Shown: positions 23,249-33,923 of the stretch, one piece after another | Layout: every line of letters begins with the position of its first letter | Position numbering within the stretch: position 1 is the stretch's first letter | Assembly (NCBI GenBank): GCA_016584305.1 | Contig: JACEEZ010020966.1 | Span: forward strand, 185,862 to 249,861 | Direction: 5' to 3' | Origin: Chionoecetes opilio | Taxonomy: Eukaryota; Arthropoda; Malacostraca; Decapoda; Majidae | Length of the DNA stretch: 64,000 bases | Notes under the pieces: generated by a model | The model's input: only the letters and a program-made list of their open reading frames with translations | Told to the model about the DNA's origin: nothing | Database searches by the model: none | Program-made: the position numbers and the translations under genes

Positions 23249-24367
23249 AAAGCCGTCTCTATGTAAAAGCCTGCGTCTGGGAGGCGAGATGGACGGTAAC
23301 GTCATCATCAGAGTCGGCTCCAGCCGCTCCACAAGTCAGTAGGCGCCGTAATTTTCTACCTAAAAAATGTTTATCAGTATAAAAGATATACTGTTATCTT
23401 CGGAAATGTTTGTTCTATAATATCATCAAATAAAAAACCGTAAAACACACTAAAGAAATGCCATTATGCGACTCTCAAGAAATATGCATGAACTTAAACT
23501 TCGCCATTTAATATTGTGTTCGTAAACATTTTACATGTAGAATATTAATAGAAGCGGAATTTAATTAGCTTTCCATTGCTATATTTAGTTTTCTGATAAG
23601 TGAATTAGAACCATACATAAATTAGCGTTAACTAAATAAATAACATCATCAATCGGGAAAAATTACCCGATTTCATGATCTTTTTAGTTAGTTAACGCTA
23701 ATTTATGTATGGTTCTAATTCATTTATCAGAAAACGAAATATAGCAATGGAAAGCTAATTATAGTCCGCTTCTATTGATATTCTCCATGTAAAATGTTTT
23801 CTAACAAAATATTAAATGGGAAAGAGTTTAAGTTCATGCATATTCCTTGAGTCTCATAATGGCATTTCTTTAGTGTGTTTTACGGTTTTTTATTTGATAA
23901 TATTATAGAACAAACATTTCCGAAGATAACAGTATATCTTTTATACAGATAAACATATATTAGGTAGGAAATTACCCGATTTCATGATGTTATGTATTTA
24001 GTTAACGCTAATTTATGCATGCTGCTAATTAATTTATCAGAAAACAAAATATAGCAATGGAAAGTTAATTAAATTCCGCTTCTATTGATATTCTCCATGT
24101 AAAATGTTTTCGAGCAAAATCTTAAATGGCGAAGAGTTTAAGTTAATGCATATTTCTGGAGAGTCTCATAATGGCATTTCCTTAGTGTGTTTTACGGGTT
24201 TTTATTTGATAATATTAAAGAACAAACATTTCCGAAGATAACAGTATATCTTTTATACTGATAAACATATATTAGGTAGGTAAACTTGTCATCTCGGTGG
24301 CCTCGTACAGACTCCGTCCGTGACGTCATCAATCTCAGGCGCAGGCTTTTACATACAGACGGCTTTG
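23249..24367. mobile_element. hAT-like MITE with perfect 8-bp target duplication
   Basis: The ends are inverted (AAAGCCGTCT.TATGTAAAAGCCTGCG). ACACTGCC flanks both sides (23241-23248, 24368-24375). Locus C has a single ACACTGCC at the same place (about 38454-38461) and no insert. The interior is a foldback: an arm at 23355-23660, its inverted copy at 23665-23970, then a second copy of that arm to 24290. It lies in the 3' UTR of zinc-finger locus B. An 8-bp duplication fits hAT or P. Confidence 0.85.
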
Positions 24368-24453
24368 ACACTGCCCACCACCACCACCATGCCACACAGG
24401 ACACACTCCCACAGGCACGGGTACAACCACACTTGTCCACACAACACACCACC

Positions 24454-24604
24454 TCAAAAGTGGATCTTCATGTGGCTGGCAATATCACCCTTTGTCTTGA
24501 AACACTTGCTACAAATATCACACTTGAACTCCCGCAAGCCAGTGTGTCTAAAGGTGTGTTGGGTGAGCTGTGAACGGATATAAAACCTTTTCCCACACCC
24601 TAGT
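24454..24604 (-). pseudogene. Zinc-finger locus B, last fingers and stop
   Basis: The minus strand ends the protein with a finger CDICSKCFKTKGDIASHMKIH, a final F and TGA at 24456-24454; the previous finger is partly visible (GKRFYIRSQLTQHTFRHTG). The terminal finger differs from the array fingers and is shared with locus C. The rest of the array is separated from it by an 881-bp LTR-like insert. Confidence 0.75.
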
Positions 24605-25485
24605 TGTAATGTGAGAAAATGGGTTAATCCTGTGACTCACGATTGACGAAGAGTTTACATTGAGTGTTAAGAGTAAAGTAATATAAAAATATCTAGTAAT
24701 TAAATGCTCGCAATTTGCCTTCACTCCTCAGTCCTTAATCAGTAGATATAGGTTCTGACAATATTTTATACCCGTGGTCGCTAGTGACGTCACGGCAAGA
24801 AGGCGATTTGAGGGAAGACCAGGTTTCTCTCTCTCTGGCCATCTTTGGTAGCGACAACACACGCGCGGAGAGTTGTGTCGTACAACCCTTTTCGAAGGTA
24901 TGTGTGGGGCGGTGTATTTATAAGGATGTATAGGGCATTGATCAGTTATGTATTGGACATTATATATTCATTGGTTTACGTGTATTCAGGGTTTTGGAGC
25001 CGAGCTGAGTGAGCTGAGTGAGCTGAGGGGGTGGTTTAACCAATGAGGGACCCACGTGTGTGCTGATGGTGGTTGTGGGTTGCTGAGCTGAGCTGAGTGA
25101 ATGACTCGCGGATACACCAGTGTATACAGCTAAGGCAATGATTCATCGCGAGTGCGTGTATAGATAGGTACATTACCTAGTGACAGTGGGGTAAAGGAAT
25201 TCTTGAGTTTTTGTTAAACCCGAGTAAGAATCGCGTCGTGTCGGGGATTATTATTGTTCAGTGATTTTTTTGGTGAAACCTTAGAGTGGGGATGTGAATA
25301 CTGGTATCAACACAGTGATAATATACGGAAACCCTGTTAACGAGTCGTTTATTAAGTCCCAGTTATACTCACATATTCTCTACATCTTTATTTTTTTTTC
25401 CCACTTATTGTGGGTGATGGCAGCGTAATCACCAGGTTTGTGGAGCCCTTCAAGTTAACATCAAGCTATAAGGGGGGGCGCTACA
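24605..25485 (+). mobile_element. LTR-like insertion (solo LTR or remnant)
   Basis: Starts TGTAATGTGAG and ends GGGGGGGCGCTACA (TG..CA), between TAGT (24601-24604) and TAGG (25486-25489), a 4-bp near-duplication. A TATA-like box (GTGTATTTATAAGG) is at about 24910. Near the end, GGTGATGGCAGCG (about 25418) could be a primer-binding region and AAGGGGGGG (25470) a polypurine tract, so it may be a collapsed element and not a simple solo LTR. It interrupts the finger array of locus B. Confidence 0.55.
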
Positions 25486-25747
25486 TAGGCATTCATGGTT
25501 TTTAACACCACTGTGTGTCAGGGTGTGTGAGGTGAGGTCACTCTTTGTAGTAAATCTTTTCCCACACTCTAAACATTCATAATTCTTATCACCATTGTGT
25601 GTCAGGGTGTGTGTGGTGAGGTCACCCTGTCTAGCAAATCTTTTCCCACACTCTAAACATTCATAACTTTTGACACCACCGTGTGTCAGGGTGTGTGTTG
25701 TGAGGGAACTCTTTCTAGTAAATCTTTTCCCACACTCACTTTGATTG
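25486..25747 (-). pseudogene. Zinc-finger locus B, middle of the array
   Basis: Three finger units at 84-bp spacing on the minus strand (..ECLECGKRF.. blocks), with frame breaks. Bounded by the LTR-like insert and a SINE. Confidence 0.75.
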
Positions 25748-26060
25748 GGGAGGCGGTAGCGGAGTGGTTAGCGTCTCCGACTAGCGTTCTCGGTGACCCG
25801 AGTTCGATCCCCGAAGAAACCCGAAACCTTTCTGCACCGTCGAGTGGCCTAAGAACACCCACATGCCCTGCCCATCAACTCTACCTTCGATTGCAAGTGC
25901 ATCGGAGGACACAGGGGGGCGGTATGAGCCTCTAATCAAAGGCGTCACTATAAGAATCCTGCCTGCGCCACCACGGGCGAGGACCAACCATCACAGCCCT
26001 CAAGTGAACCTCCAGAGCCTACCATCCGTGCCCTGGGTCACCACTGCCTACAGGCGCTAT
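25748..26060 (+). mobile_element. tRNA-derived SINE, family 1
   Basis: The head GGCGGTAGCGGAGTGGTTAG resembles a pol III A box and CGAGTTCGATCC a B box, about 40 bp apart. The body is unrelated to tRNA (ATGCCCTGCCCATCAACTC..). The acceptor stem does not pair, so it is a SINE and not a tRNA gene. It lies inside the finger array of locus B. Confidence 0.8.
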
Positions 26061-26540
26061 AGGCCTAACACCAATGTGTGTCAGGGTCACACTCTAAACA
26101 TTCATAATTCTTGACACCACCGTGTGTCAGGGTGTGTGTGGTGAGGTGACTCTTTGTAGTAAATTTTTTCCCACACTCTAAACATTCATTATTCTTGACA
26201 CCATCATGGTGTGTCAGGGTGTGTGTGGTGAGGTTACACTTTAGAGCAAATCTTTTCCCACACTCTAAACATTCATAATTCTTGACACCACTGTGCGTCT
26301 AGAAATGTCTCTCAAGCAGACTCTTATATTTGAATGTTTTGTCACACTGCTGGCACTTCAGCTCACTGTGTGCCTTGTGGCCTGAGGTGCCTGCCTCCAG
26401 GTGATTCTTGCCATCACCCCTGTGCCTCCCCACACCTGAGGCAGACTGATCCTGCTGCTCCCAGCCTCCCGGCCACTCATGCTGCTGCTCGGCCCCACAG
26501 CCTCCACCGCAGCCTCCCGCCAGTACACGCGACGACCGGT
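26061..26540 (-). pseudogene. Zinc-finger locus B, first fingers and leader
   Basis: The minus strand reads a Gly/Ser-rich leader (QDQSASGVGRHRGDGKNHLEAG) then the first finger CQQCDKTFKYKSLLERH and further array fingers. It matches locus C at 39475-39720. The leader is cut at about 26536 by a foldback element; its upstream part continues at 27217-27281. Confidence 0.8.
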
Positions 26541-27216
26541 GTTGCATAAAATAGGTACCGCCTGTAAATAAGTCACAAAATACTGGTACACCGCCCGTGT
26601 TTGCCAGCTTATGGTAATTTTCCCCTACTAAATATATGTTTATCAGTATAAAAGGTATACTGTAATCTTCGGAAATGCTTGTTCTATAATATTATCAAAT
26701 AAAAACCGTAAAACACACTAAAGAAAGGCCATTATGAGACTCTCAAGAAATATACATGAACTTAATATTCTACTAAACTCTTCGTCATTTAATACTTTCC
26801 GAGAAAACTTTTTACATGGAGAATATCAATAGAAGCGGAATTTCATTAGCTTTCCATTGATACATTTCGTTTTCTGATAAATGAATTAGCAGCATGCATA
26901 AATTAACATTAACTAAATAAATAACATCATCAATCGGGAAAAATTATCATATTTCATAAATTCATAAATGACGATGAGTTTAATAGAATATTAAGTTCAT
27001 GCATATTTCTTGAGAGTCTCATAATGGCCTTTCTTTAGTGTGTTTCACGGTTTTTTATTTGATAATATTATAGAACAAGCATTTCCGAAGATAAGAGTAT
27101 ACCTTTTATACTGATAAACATATATTTAGTAGGGGAAAATTACCATAAGCTGGCAAACACGGGCGGTGTCGCAGTGTTTTGTGACTTATTTACAGGCGGT
27201 ACCTATTTTATGCAAC
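26541..27216. mobile_element. Foldback element in locus B leader
   Basis: Long inverted repeats starting GTTGCATAAAATAGGTACCG from both sides, with ACCGGT immediately outside each end (26535-26540, 27217-27222). The arms contain AATTTTCCCCTACTAAATAT and the same core as the foldback within 23355-24290, so the two belong to one family. No ORF. Confidence 0.8.
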
Positions 27217-27300
27217 ACCGGTCCTGCGGGAACCATCGGGGATGCCGGAGCGAGCCGGGTCTTGGACTGTGACCTCAGCACCTGCAACAGTGGTGACAGT
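27217..27300 (-). pseudogene. Zinc-finger locus B, 5' coding exon and splice acceptor
   Basis: Matches 4033-4120 and 39730-39812. Predicted acceptor TTGCAG/GTGCTGAGG, with the exon starting at 27281 on the minus strand. About 33 bp present in A and C (GTGCCGGGCGGGGCAGCC) are missing here. Confidence 0.6.
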
Positions 27301-27344
27301 CAGCACACTGAGAGTCAATTACTTCCCTGTTATCTGAGACCCTG

Positions 27345-27530
27345 ACAAATTTTTCCCGGCCAAGTTTTAGTGCTTTTTCTGATGGAGATTCAGTGTTTTT
27401 AATGAAAACAGCGACCATAAAATTCGGTGATGAAATTAAAAAAAAAAAATTAGATATGGGTTTCCGTAAAATAAAACAATCTCCATTACATAAAGCACCT
27501 ATTGTAGTAGGCCATGAAAAATTTGTGTAA
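27345..27530. repeat. Single arm of the 6655-7163 foldback family
   Basis: GACCCTGACAAATTTTTCCC, TTTCTGATGGAGATTCAGTG and CATAAAATTCGG match the right arm at 6930-7100. It abuts the locus B 5' exon, exactly as the copy at 39865-40095 abuts locus C, so it is part of the duplicated unit. Confidence 0.8.
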
Positions 27531-27960
27531 ATTTCTAGTGTTTGCTCATAATCTCCCACTTCCCCCAAACAAGTTTGGGGACCTGTGGGAATGCGGGGTT
27601 TTCGGGTGAGGAACAAATTATGCGTCGGAAACACGTAATTTAAGAGTTGTGTAGGGGGGAAAAATTCCAAGATCTAGCAATTTTAATTATATCTCGGTAA
27701 TTTTCTTGTATCTAGAGAAATTTGCCTAACCAAAATTAACCTAACCTAACCAAATCTAACCTAACCTAACCTAAGCTAACCTAATCAAATCTACCCTAAC
27801 CAAAACAAATCTAACCTAACCTCCTAGCGGGGAGTTGGGGGGACATCGAGTATCGACACTTGCGTCATCATTCTGTGAGGATCGTCAGGTTCACACGTCT
27901 CTGGACACAGAAGAAATCCAATGAATTTTCCCTGGATCTAGGGAATGTTTTCAACACCCC
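27531..27960. repeat. One-arm copy of the 13.3-14.1 kb palindrome family
   Basis: GTGTTTGCTCATAATCTCCC, CAAACAAGTTTGGGG, GGTTTTCGGGTG.GG and AACCTAACCAAAT arrays correspond to one arm of 13290-14075. It then passes continuously through GAAGAAATCCAATGAATTTT, where the large foldback has its GC-rich insert. Confidence 0.75.
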
Positions 27961-28270
27961 TAAAGGCCCGTCCACACTATGCCTCATGACGCGCTGCCTG
28001 TCGCTGGCGCTGTTGAAAATCGAGCTTTTCAACACCGCCAGCGTCGTGCTGAGTGAATCCAACCCAGCCTGATTGCCGCAGAACTGCCCCAGCCTCACGA
28101 GTCCTCCTCACTCCTCACTGTCCTCAGTGCTGTACCTGGCTTCACTGAGGGAGGACGTTATTGCGCCGCGCTCCGTGAAATACGGAGCCAAACTCATGTT
28201 ATTTAGCTTGCTTAATAGGAATGGGTGTGGAAATTATCCACCAAACACCCTCTCATATTTGGTAGAGTGG
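27961..28270. other. Possible DNA-element end, otherwise nothing
   Basis: Starts TAAAGGCCCGTCCACACT in the middle of a known repeat, the form of some TIR-element ends, and contains an inverted pair around CAACA.CGCCAGCG. No matching right end found and no gene. Confidence 0.35.
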
Positions 28271-29086
28271 TAGTTTGTCCCCCCCCCCCTAGTGAGAGGT
28301 ATTTTCCGCTCATAATAGGAGGGCGCGTATAGGGATATGTATATATAATTGAAATGGTAATAGGTAATAATTAAGGTAATTTAAGTAAATGATTAGTACT
28401 GGGATAGGAACAATTAATATTCCCAGTGGTTAATAAACATTGCACTTAAATAATTAGCACCTTAATTTGGAGCGCGGTCATTGGTTGTCGCCCATAAATA
28501 CTAGCCACTAAGATTTATGTACGTGGCTATAGGTAGGGTGGCGATCGCTGCCGACCGCCCACAGGGAGAATCAGTACACCCAGACCCCCTGTGAGGATAA
28601 CATCAATCTAATATACGTGCTTGCTTGTCTACAAGTACAAGTACACCCAGACCCTCCTACCATTCCAGTTCCCGTGAGAGTAACATCTCTTTGATCTTAT
28701 CTGATTACATTAATAAGAATTGTATATAGACTCTTTGTACATATAGTTTAAATCAAAGGACATGTGTTAAAAATCAACACACTGATGATAGCCGTGCGTC
28801 AGTAACTTGGTGTGAAAGCCCTTCTGACGCCGTAACGAAACACTTGCCTCCGTCCACCTCCGCTCTTGTCATTCACGGGCGGCCTGATCACGGGCGACCA
28901 CATCGGATCACAAGACCATTGCAGTATTAATACAAGACCTACAGCCGTTTTCAACCCACTATCCACCGATAAGTATCCTAGTTAGTTAATTAGCTAGGGT
29001 ATGGATTCGGGCAGGGATATATGGGTTTGATGTTAGGTAAGAAACTCAGATTAAATATGTTTGTTATATAAATCACCAAATTTTGG
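28271..29086 (+). mobile_element. BEL/Pao 5' LTR or leader
   Basis: Non-coding sequence directly upstream of a primer-binding-like site. Contains a TATA-like CCCATAAATAC near 28490 and two copies of TACACCCAGACCC (about 28575 and 28645). LTR start is uncertain (possibly TGTCCCCCC at 28276). No second LTR was found downstream, so a pair cannot be aligned. Confidence 0.5.
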
Positions 29087-29104
29087 TGCCCCGAGTGAGG
29101 AATA
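29087..29104 (+). promoter_or_regulatory. Primer-binding-like site of BEL/Pao element
   Basis: TGGTGCCCCGAGTGAGG has the TGG start expected opposite a tRNA CCA end, followed by about 340 bp of leader before the gag ATG. I do not identify the tRNA. Confidence 0.6.
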
Positions 29105-29443
29105 TTGATGCTCATGTGATTCAAAGTGGTTGTTAATTGTGACGTAGTTATGAGTCTACCACAATCGCTGGTTATGAGGCTGGAGGCGGGGGTTTTCGTG
29201 GCGTCAAGAATGACTCAGCTGTTCAACTACCTGCCAGGTAGTAGATAACATCAGGGGTTGCGTAGTACTAGTTAGTTGTAGTAGTTAGGTGGTGGTTGCA
29301 ATTATATACGCCTCGCTCCGCGTCTTGTTAGGCCGAGTAGGCCGTACCACCACTTAGGATATATAATTACTTATCAACTAATAAAGTTTTATAGTAACGT
29401 AATCTTGCATTTAATATTTCATTTGAGTTAATCAATTAAAATC

Positions 29444-31067
29444 ATGACGGAAGGGACTAAATCATTAGCTGCTAAATTAGGTTGGCTGACACGATTATAT
29501 AATACGTGTGATGAAGCAGCTGGGACTAACCCTATAGACTATAATAGTTTAAACTCAGGTCTGCTAATGCTAAAAAGTAAATGGGCAAAAATATGAGACG
29601 GCTTACTGCATATATGAAGTTAAATTAAAACAAGCTGGGGATAAAGAAATTATTGAGATATGTGTTATCAATCATGAACACGAATGTCAAAGATATCTCG
29701 ATAAAGTAATTGAATATGAGGGATTACTGGAGTGTGCTCATATTCCATCAACAGCGATAGCTTCTTTAACCCAAAGTTTGCAAGGTATTAAGCCAGAACA
29801 CCCCCACAAGGAGATCACGATTATTACGCCTGAAGGTAATCAGCTATATCAGCCACCCTCAGAGTTTAAAGATCCCTCGTTAGTGGGTAGTTATCCTGCG
29901 CCTGTTACGCAAATCATACAGCCTGTAATTACGATTCAAACTTCTCAGCCTACCAGTAAACTACTTAGACCTACTCAAATAATAGATACAAACCCTAAAT
30001 CGAGGGCGACTTCTAGTGAAGTACGAATAAGAAATTGTGTCTTATGTGAGGGGGAACATAGACCCTCCACATGTAATATCTATTCAGATTGTTACACGAG
30101 AGTTGAAAGGTTAATGCGCCTTGGTATTTGCCTACCCTGTCTCCGTGGTAAACATGCTTCAAATGCATGCCCTATAAGCTTAAGAACTTGTAGGAAATGT
30201 AAACAATCTGTTCATAACATCGCTCTTTGTCCTAACAGTGATAACAACTTAGACCCTACAGTAGTTAAAATGGCAGTCACTAATAAGAGTAGTTCAGCAG
30301 CTGTTCCAACTGCCGAGTTGAAGGTGTGCCATAATGGTAATGCAGTCATAGTAAAGACGATGTTTTACAGTGGTGCACAAAGATCCTTCATAAGCAGAGA
30401 GATAGTTGAATTATTAAAACTACCGATAATTAATAAAGTGAACATAGCCATATCAGGTTTTCTCTCCAATAATGAGGCTCAAACTTATGACATAGTTCAA
30501 CCCCTAGTCCAATTAGGAAGATATAAATGTAGGGTAGCTGCTGTAGTAGTAAATAATATTGGTATTAGTTTAACTGTTAATGGACTAAAGGACACAGCTG
30601 AAATGCTGAGGGATAATGGTGTTAAACTAGTTAGTAATACCTTCAAAGACGTTGATGGACCTTTCCAATTAATAATAGGAGCCGATTATTTTGGGCGTTA
30701 CCTAAGGAAGGTCATCAAAATACATAACGTCTCAATGTTCACTAGTGCTGGTGGTAAGGTAATAATGGGACCCATCCCACATACCCATACAGTCGAACAG
30801 GAGAGTATTCCTAGTCATGCACAACCCCTATTAATTACCAGAATAGGAAACACTTTCTTGCCCACACCAATAAGTGAGGTTTTAGAGGAAAGTGGTATTC
30901 CAGTTCATAATGAATATATTGCCACTAATGAAAATCCTAATAATAATGTGTCGCGAGGAGATAATAACCTCAAATTGAATACAGGATTATGGTTTAACGG
31001 CCCTACCTGGCTGAAAGAGTGTAATAATAATCCTAATATGGTTTCCACTCAGTCAGACAATATCTGA
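29444..31067 (+). pseudogene. gag-pr: BEL/Pao gag and protease, broken
   Basis: Retrotransposon structural protein and aspartic protease. The ATG at 29444 opens 50 codons (MTEGTKSLAAKLGWLTRLYN..) ending at TGA 29594; the following sequence continues gag in another frame, so a small indel breaks it. The long frame to 31067 carries a BEL/Pao-type zinc region (CVLCEGEHRPSTC, residues 87 onward, then LPCLRGKHASNACP and CRKCKQSVHNIALCP). The protease site reads FYSGAQRSFI where the family has DSGAQRSFI, so the catalytic Asp is Tyr. The C-terminal block LIIGADYFGRY fits the end of the protease domain. No reverse transcriptase follows: the reading runs into a minisatellite. A dead copy. Confidence 0.85.
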
Positions 31068-31089
31068 AGATATAATAAGGGAACCTGAA

Positions 31090-31848
31090 TTGATCCCAGA
31101 TCCTGTGATAGACATAGAAAGGTTTTCCTTATTGGTTAATATTCCCTGCAGGGTTAATACTCCCTGCAAGGTTAATACTCCCTGCAGGGTTAATACTCCC
31201 TGCAAGGTTAATACTCCCTGCAAGGTTAATATTCCCTGCAGGGTTAATACTCCCTGCAGGGTTAATACTACCTGCAAGGTTAATACTCCCTGCAGTGTTA
31301 ATACTCCCTGCAAAGTTAATACTCCCTGCAGGGTTAATACTCCCTGCAAGGTTGATACTCCCTGCAAGGTTGATACTCCCTGCAAGGTTAATACTCCCTG
31401 CAGGGTTAATACTCCCTGCAAGGTTAATACTCCCTGCAAGGTTAATATTCCCTGCAAGGTTAATAAAAGGGATAGCTCTGATCCTTTGAAGTTTTGTATC
31501 AGAACAATACAGAAGCAGGTATTTCCTGAGGAATATCAGCTATTGGCTTCAGCCAGCCCCCATACGAACAAATTGCCCATATTGGGTCTGTTCCTTGATC
31601 ATGAGTGTATTAGGTGTCGAGGTCGAAATTTTCAAGCTGATCTTCCAAATAAAACCTGCCATACCATACTAATTCCCAAACGCCATCATCTTACTAAATT
31701 GTTGGTGGAAGAGAATCATAGGAGCTCATTACATGGCGGAATGGCTACAATGTTGGCCGATATCAGGTGTCATTTTTGGATAAATCATGGTAGACAGGCA
31801 GTCAAATATTACCTCAGATCTCTCATTAAATTTAATAGATCTGAGTAA
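31090..31848 (+). pseudogene. Minisatellite fused to BEL/Pao integrase N-terminus
   Basis: A 252-codon frame. Residues 1-15 are of unknown origin, then 18 hexapeptide repeats (VNTPCK/R), then a BEL/Pao pol segment: LGLFLDHECIRCRGRNFQAD, LIPKRHHLTKLLVEENH and SSLHGGMATMLADIRCHFWI, the HHCC zinc-binding N-terminus of integrase. Reverse transcriptase and RNase H are missing entirely, and the catalytic core of integrase is absent after 31848. The repeat is 18 bp, so it keeps frame however many units there are. Start choice is uncertain because the frame lies within a dead polyprotein. Whether it is expressed is unknown. Confidence 0.8.
31135..31458 (+). repeat. 18-bp minisatellite, 18 units, in frame
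   Basis: Exactly 18 tandem copies of GTTAATACTCCCTGCARG, with A/T and G/A variants. It contains a PstI-like CTGCAG in some units. It sits where the reverse transcriptase and RNase H of the BEL/Pao element should be. Confidence 0.95.
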
Positions 31849-31849
31849 T

Positions 31850-32030
31850 AATAATATTAATTATATTTATTAACTAATTAATTATTATATTACTAACTAT
31901 AACAACTATTTTAAGAAATTTTAGATTGTAAAAAAAAAAAATTATAATTATATATATTACTTACATAGGAAAAAAGTTGCAATTATAATTAAGAGAAAAA
32001 AGATTATTATTATTATTATTATTATTATTA

Positions 32031-32068
<38 letters not shown>

Positions 32069-32245
32069 AGAAAAAAAGATGAAGAGGAAAAATAAAAAAT
32101 AGAATATATCAAAACAAAAAGAAAATTTGACCTATAGAAAAGTTTAAAAAATTTGAAAATAAAAAAAAGGTCGTAAAAATTTCGTAAAATTTTGAAAATA
32201 TAGAAAAATTGAAAAAATTAAACATTTCTCACATTTTTTCCAATT
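31850..32245. repeat. AT-rich and TTA microsatellite tract
   Basis: Mostly A/T, with (TTA)n at about 32004-32066. No gene. Confidence 0.85.
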
Positions 32246-32310
32246 TTTGTGTTCCGTAAAACTGGCTTCAATGTGTTACGGGGCATGTGTTACGCTATGG
32301 GGTGTGTTAA

Positions 32311-32806
32311 GCCGGCCACACACACACCGGCGCGGGCTGTCCGGCCGACAAAGAGTGGCGGGGCATCGTTCGCCGGACGAGACCCACACACACACCGGCC
32401 GCCTCATGAAAATATACAGTACACGTCGGCCCACCGTGGTGACAACATGAATCCGCTGTCCGAAAATGACTTGTTGGTGATGGCTGCATGTGCAGCCATA
32501 TATAATACCTATACGTCATACTATATATAATACGTCATATATAATACCTATATTATCATAAATACAATTATTACTGGTACAATTAGTCATTATCTGGCCG
32601 AGCGCGGGGCGGGCCGCGCCGGAAGGCACCCACACACACGCAGGCGGCAGGCCGCGCCGGACGGAATTTTCAAGCGCCGACTGATTTTCATCCGGCCGCT
32701 GCGACAGGCCCCGCCGGGTGAAAAACACCCTCACACACACACCGGCCGCCTCTAGCCACGCCCCTTTTCGTCGGCCGGACAGGCCGCGCCGGTGTGTGTG
32801 GCCGGC
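32311..32806. mobile_element. TTAA-type MITE, CCGGCC-rich
   Basis: Inverted ends GCCGGCCACACACACCGGCG (the left has one more AC), flanked by TTAA (32307-32310) and TTTA (32807-32810). A further internal copy of CACACACACCGGCCGCC lies on each side. 496 bp; no ORF worth calling. Confidence 0.8.
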
Positions 32807-32908
32807 TTTACGGAACCCCTGGTGGCTCTGTGTGTTGCGTTAATAAACAGTTACGTCACAAGGCGAGGGAAATAACGCCATACGTTTGTGTCACCAATCC
32901 TGTGTTAG

Positions 32909-33112
32909 CCCCTTCACGCTCAGATCTTTCCTTTGCTATATAAAATTGTCTGTTGTCAGCCATAAAATAACGAAAAGTCACTGAATATACCACAGTAGTT
33001 AGTGGACAAGGATACTATATAGGTCATAGCTATAAAACATTGCTTATAGTTACTAAAAATCGTCTATTGGTACACAAATTACAATGGAACTTACGCACTG
33101 GGCCTCAAGTGG
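32909..33112. mobile_element. Small TTAA-type MITE
   Basis: Left end CCCCTTCACGCTCAG and right end read inverted CCACTTGAGGCCCAG, next to TTAG (32905-32908) and TTAA (33113-33116). The CCCCTTCA start resembles the MITE at 15510-16130. 204 bp, non-coding. Confidence 0.65.
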
Positions 33113-33478
33113 TTAAAGTGTTACGGTGTGTTACGTAAGATTGGTAAACGTGTTACGAAGATTTTATAAGTGTTACGGATGTGACAGTGATTTGGAAAGC
33201 GTAGAAAAGAACTGATCTCCAGTGTTACGAACTTACGAGTGTTACGTTACGGAGTTCTTTGTGTTGCGAGGACTTCTTTACGTAGTGTGAGACAGACGTA
33301 ACACACACAACACTACAAGGCTAGAAATGCGCTACGTCAATACGTTACTTTTAAGATCGCGTTGAATATTGTTACGGATTTTGTATAGTTTTTATTATTC
33401 TTTGGGTTTTTCGAGAATAAAGTCTTGCCATCGTCTTTTGCTTCCGACGACGATTTTTGAATTTTTTGGATTTATGGA

Positions 33479-33572
33479 ATATTGGGCTATAAGCTGTATA
33501 AGTAGAGCATTTAAGCTGATACAATATAGGCACTGTTGAGTAATATTGGGCTATAAGCTGTATAGACCATTT
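33479..33572 (+). repeat. 60-bp minisatellite, copy II left part
   Basis: About 1.5 units of the repeat seen at 20638-21060, interrupted after GACCATTT by the transposon at 33573-37480 and resuming at 37481. Confidence 0.95.
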
Positions 33573-33823
33573 CAGGCGCCTAGAATTGAAACGGCACAAG
33601 CGCCACCCCAGCCAAAACTGAGTTTTCACCACCTCTCGCTGAAATAGACGTAGCTCTGTCTTACAACAAGAGTGGATTTAGGTCTTTCGTGTACTACTAG
33701 AGGGTTGAAATTCCCATAGAAAACCATAATTTGTTGTCTCTACGCTTCCCTCGCCTGAGATCTGCAACCGCTTAGTGTAGAAATGACACAAGTCTCACCG
33801 TCTCCTTAACTCCGGAATATTGG

Positions 33824-33923
33824 CCAATGGTATCACCACTTCGTCACGGCCCAATGAGAACGCTCATACTTCATCGAGTAGACGCCGAGCCAATCAGGGC
33901 AACTGGCAGTCCTCTGAGCCAAT
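33824..33923 (+). promoter_or_regulatory. Cluster of four CCAAT boxes
   Basis: CCAAT at 33824-33828, 33851-33855, 33890-33894 and 33919-33923, all on the plus strand, 136-235 bp upstream of the ATG at 34059. It looks like the promoter of the transposon's gene. No TATA box seen. Confidence 0.55.

Larger units (their letters stand above)
32249..33304. mobile_element. Possible element with clustered GTGTTACG motifs
   Basis: Two copies of GTGTTACG at 32272-32293, six between 33118 and 33247 and an inverted CGTAACAC at about 33297. Two MITEs (32311-32806 and 32909-33112) sit between the clusters. Boundaries are not defined. It resembles the motif-cluster layout of 12104-12448 and 18278-18512. Confidence 0.4.

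Noticed and set aside
25748..25820. A true tRNA gene
   Set aside because: A- and B-box-like motifs are present but the acceptor and anticodon stems do not form; the same head recurs with SINE bodies at 57257-57485.
31053..31457. Minus-strand frame of MQGVLTLQG repeats
   Set aside because: Opposite-strand reading of the 18-bp minisatellite; the plus frame joins BEL/Pao sequence.
31135..31458. Tandem 18-bp units, and the 42-bp and 60-bp arrays, as CRISPR-like repeats
   Set aside because: Units are head to tail with no unique spacers; they are minisatellites in eukaryotic DNA.
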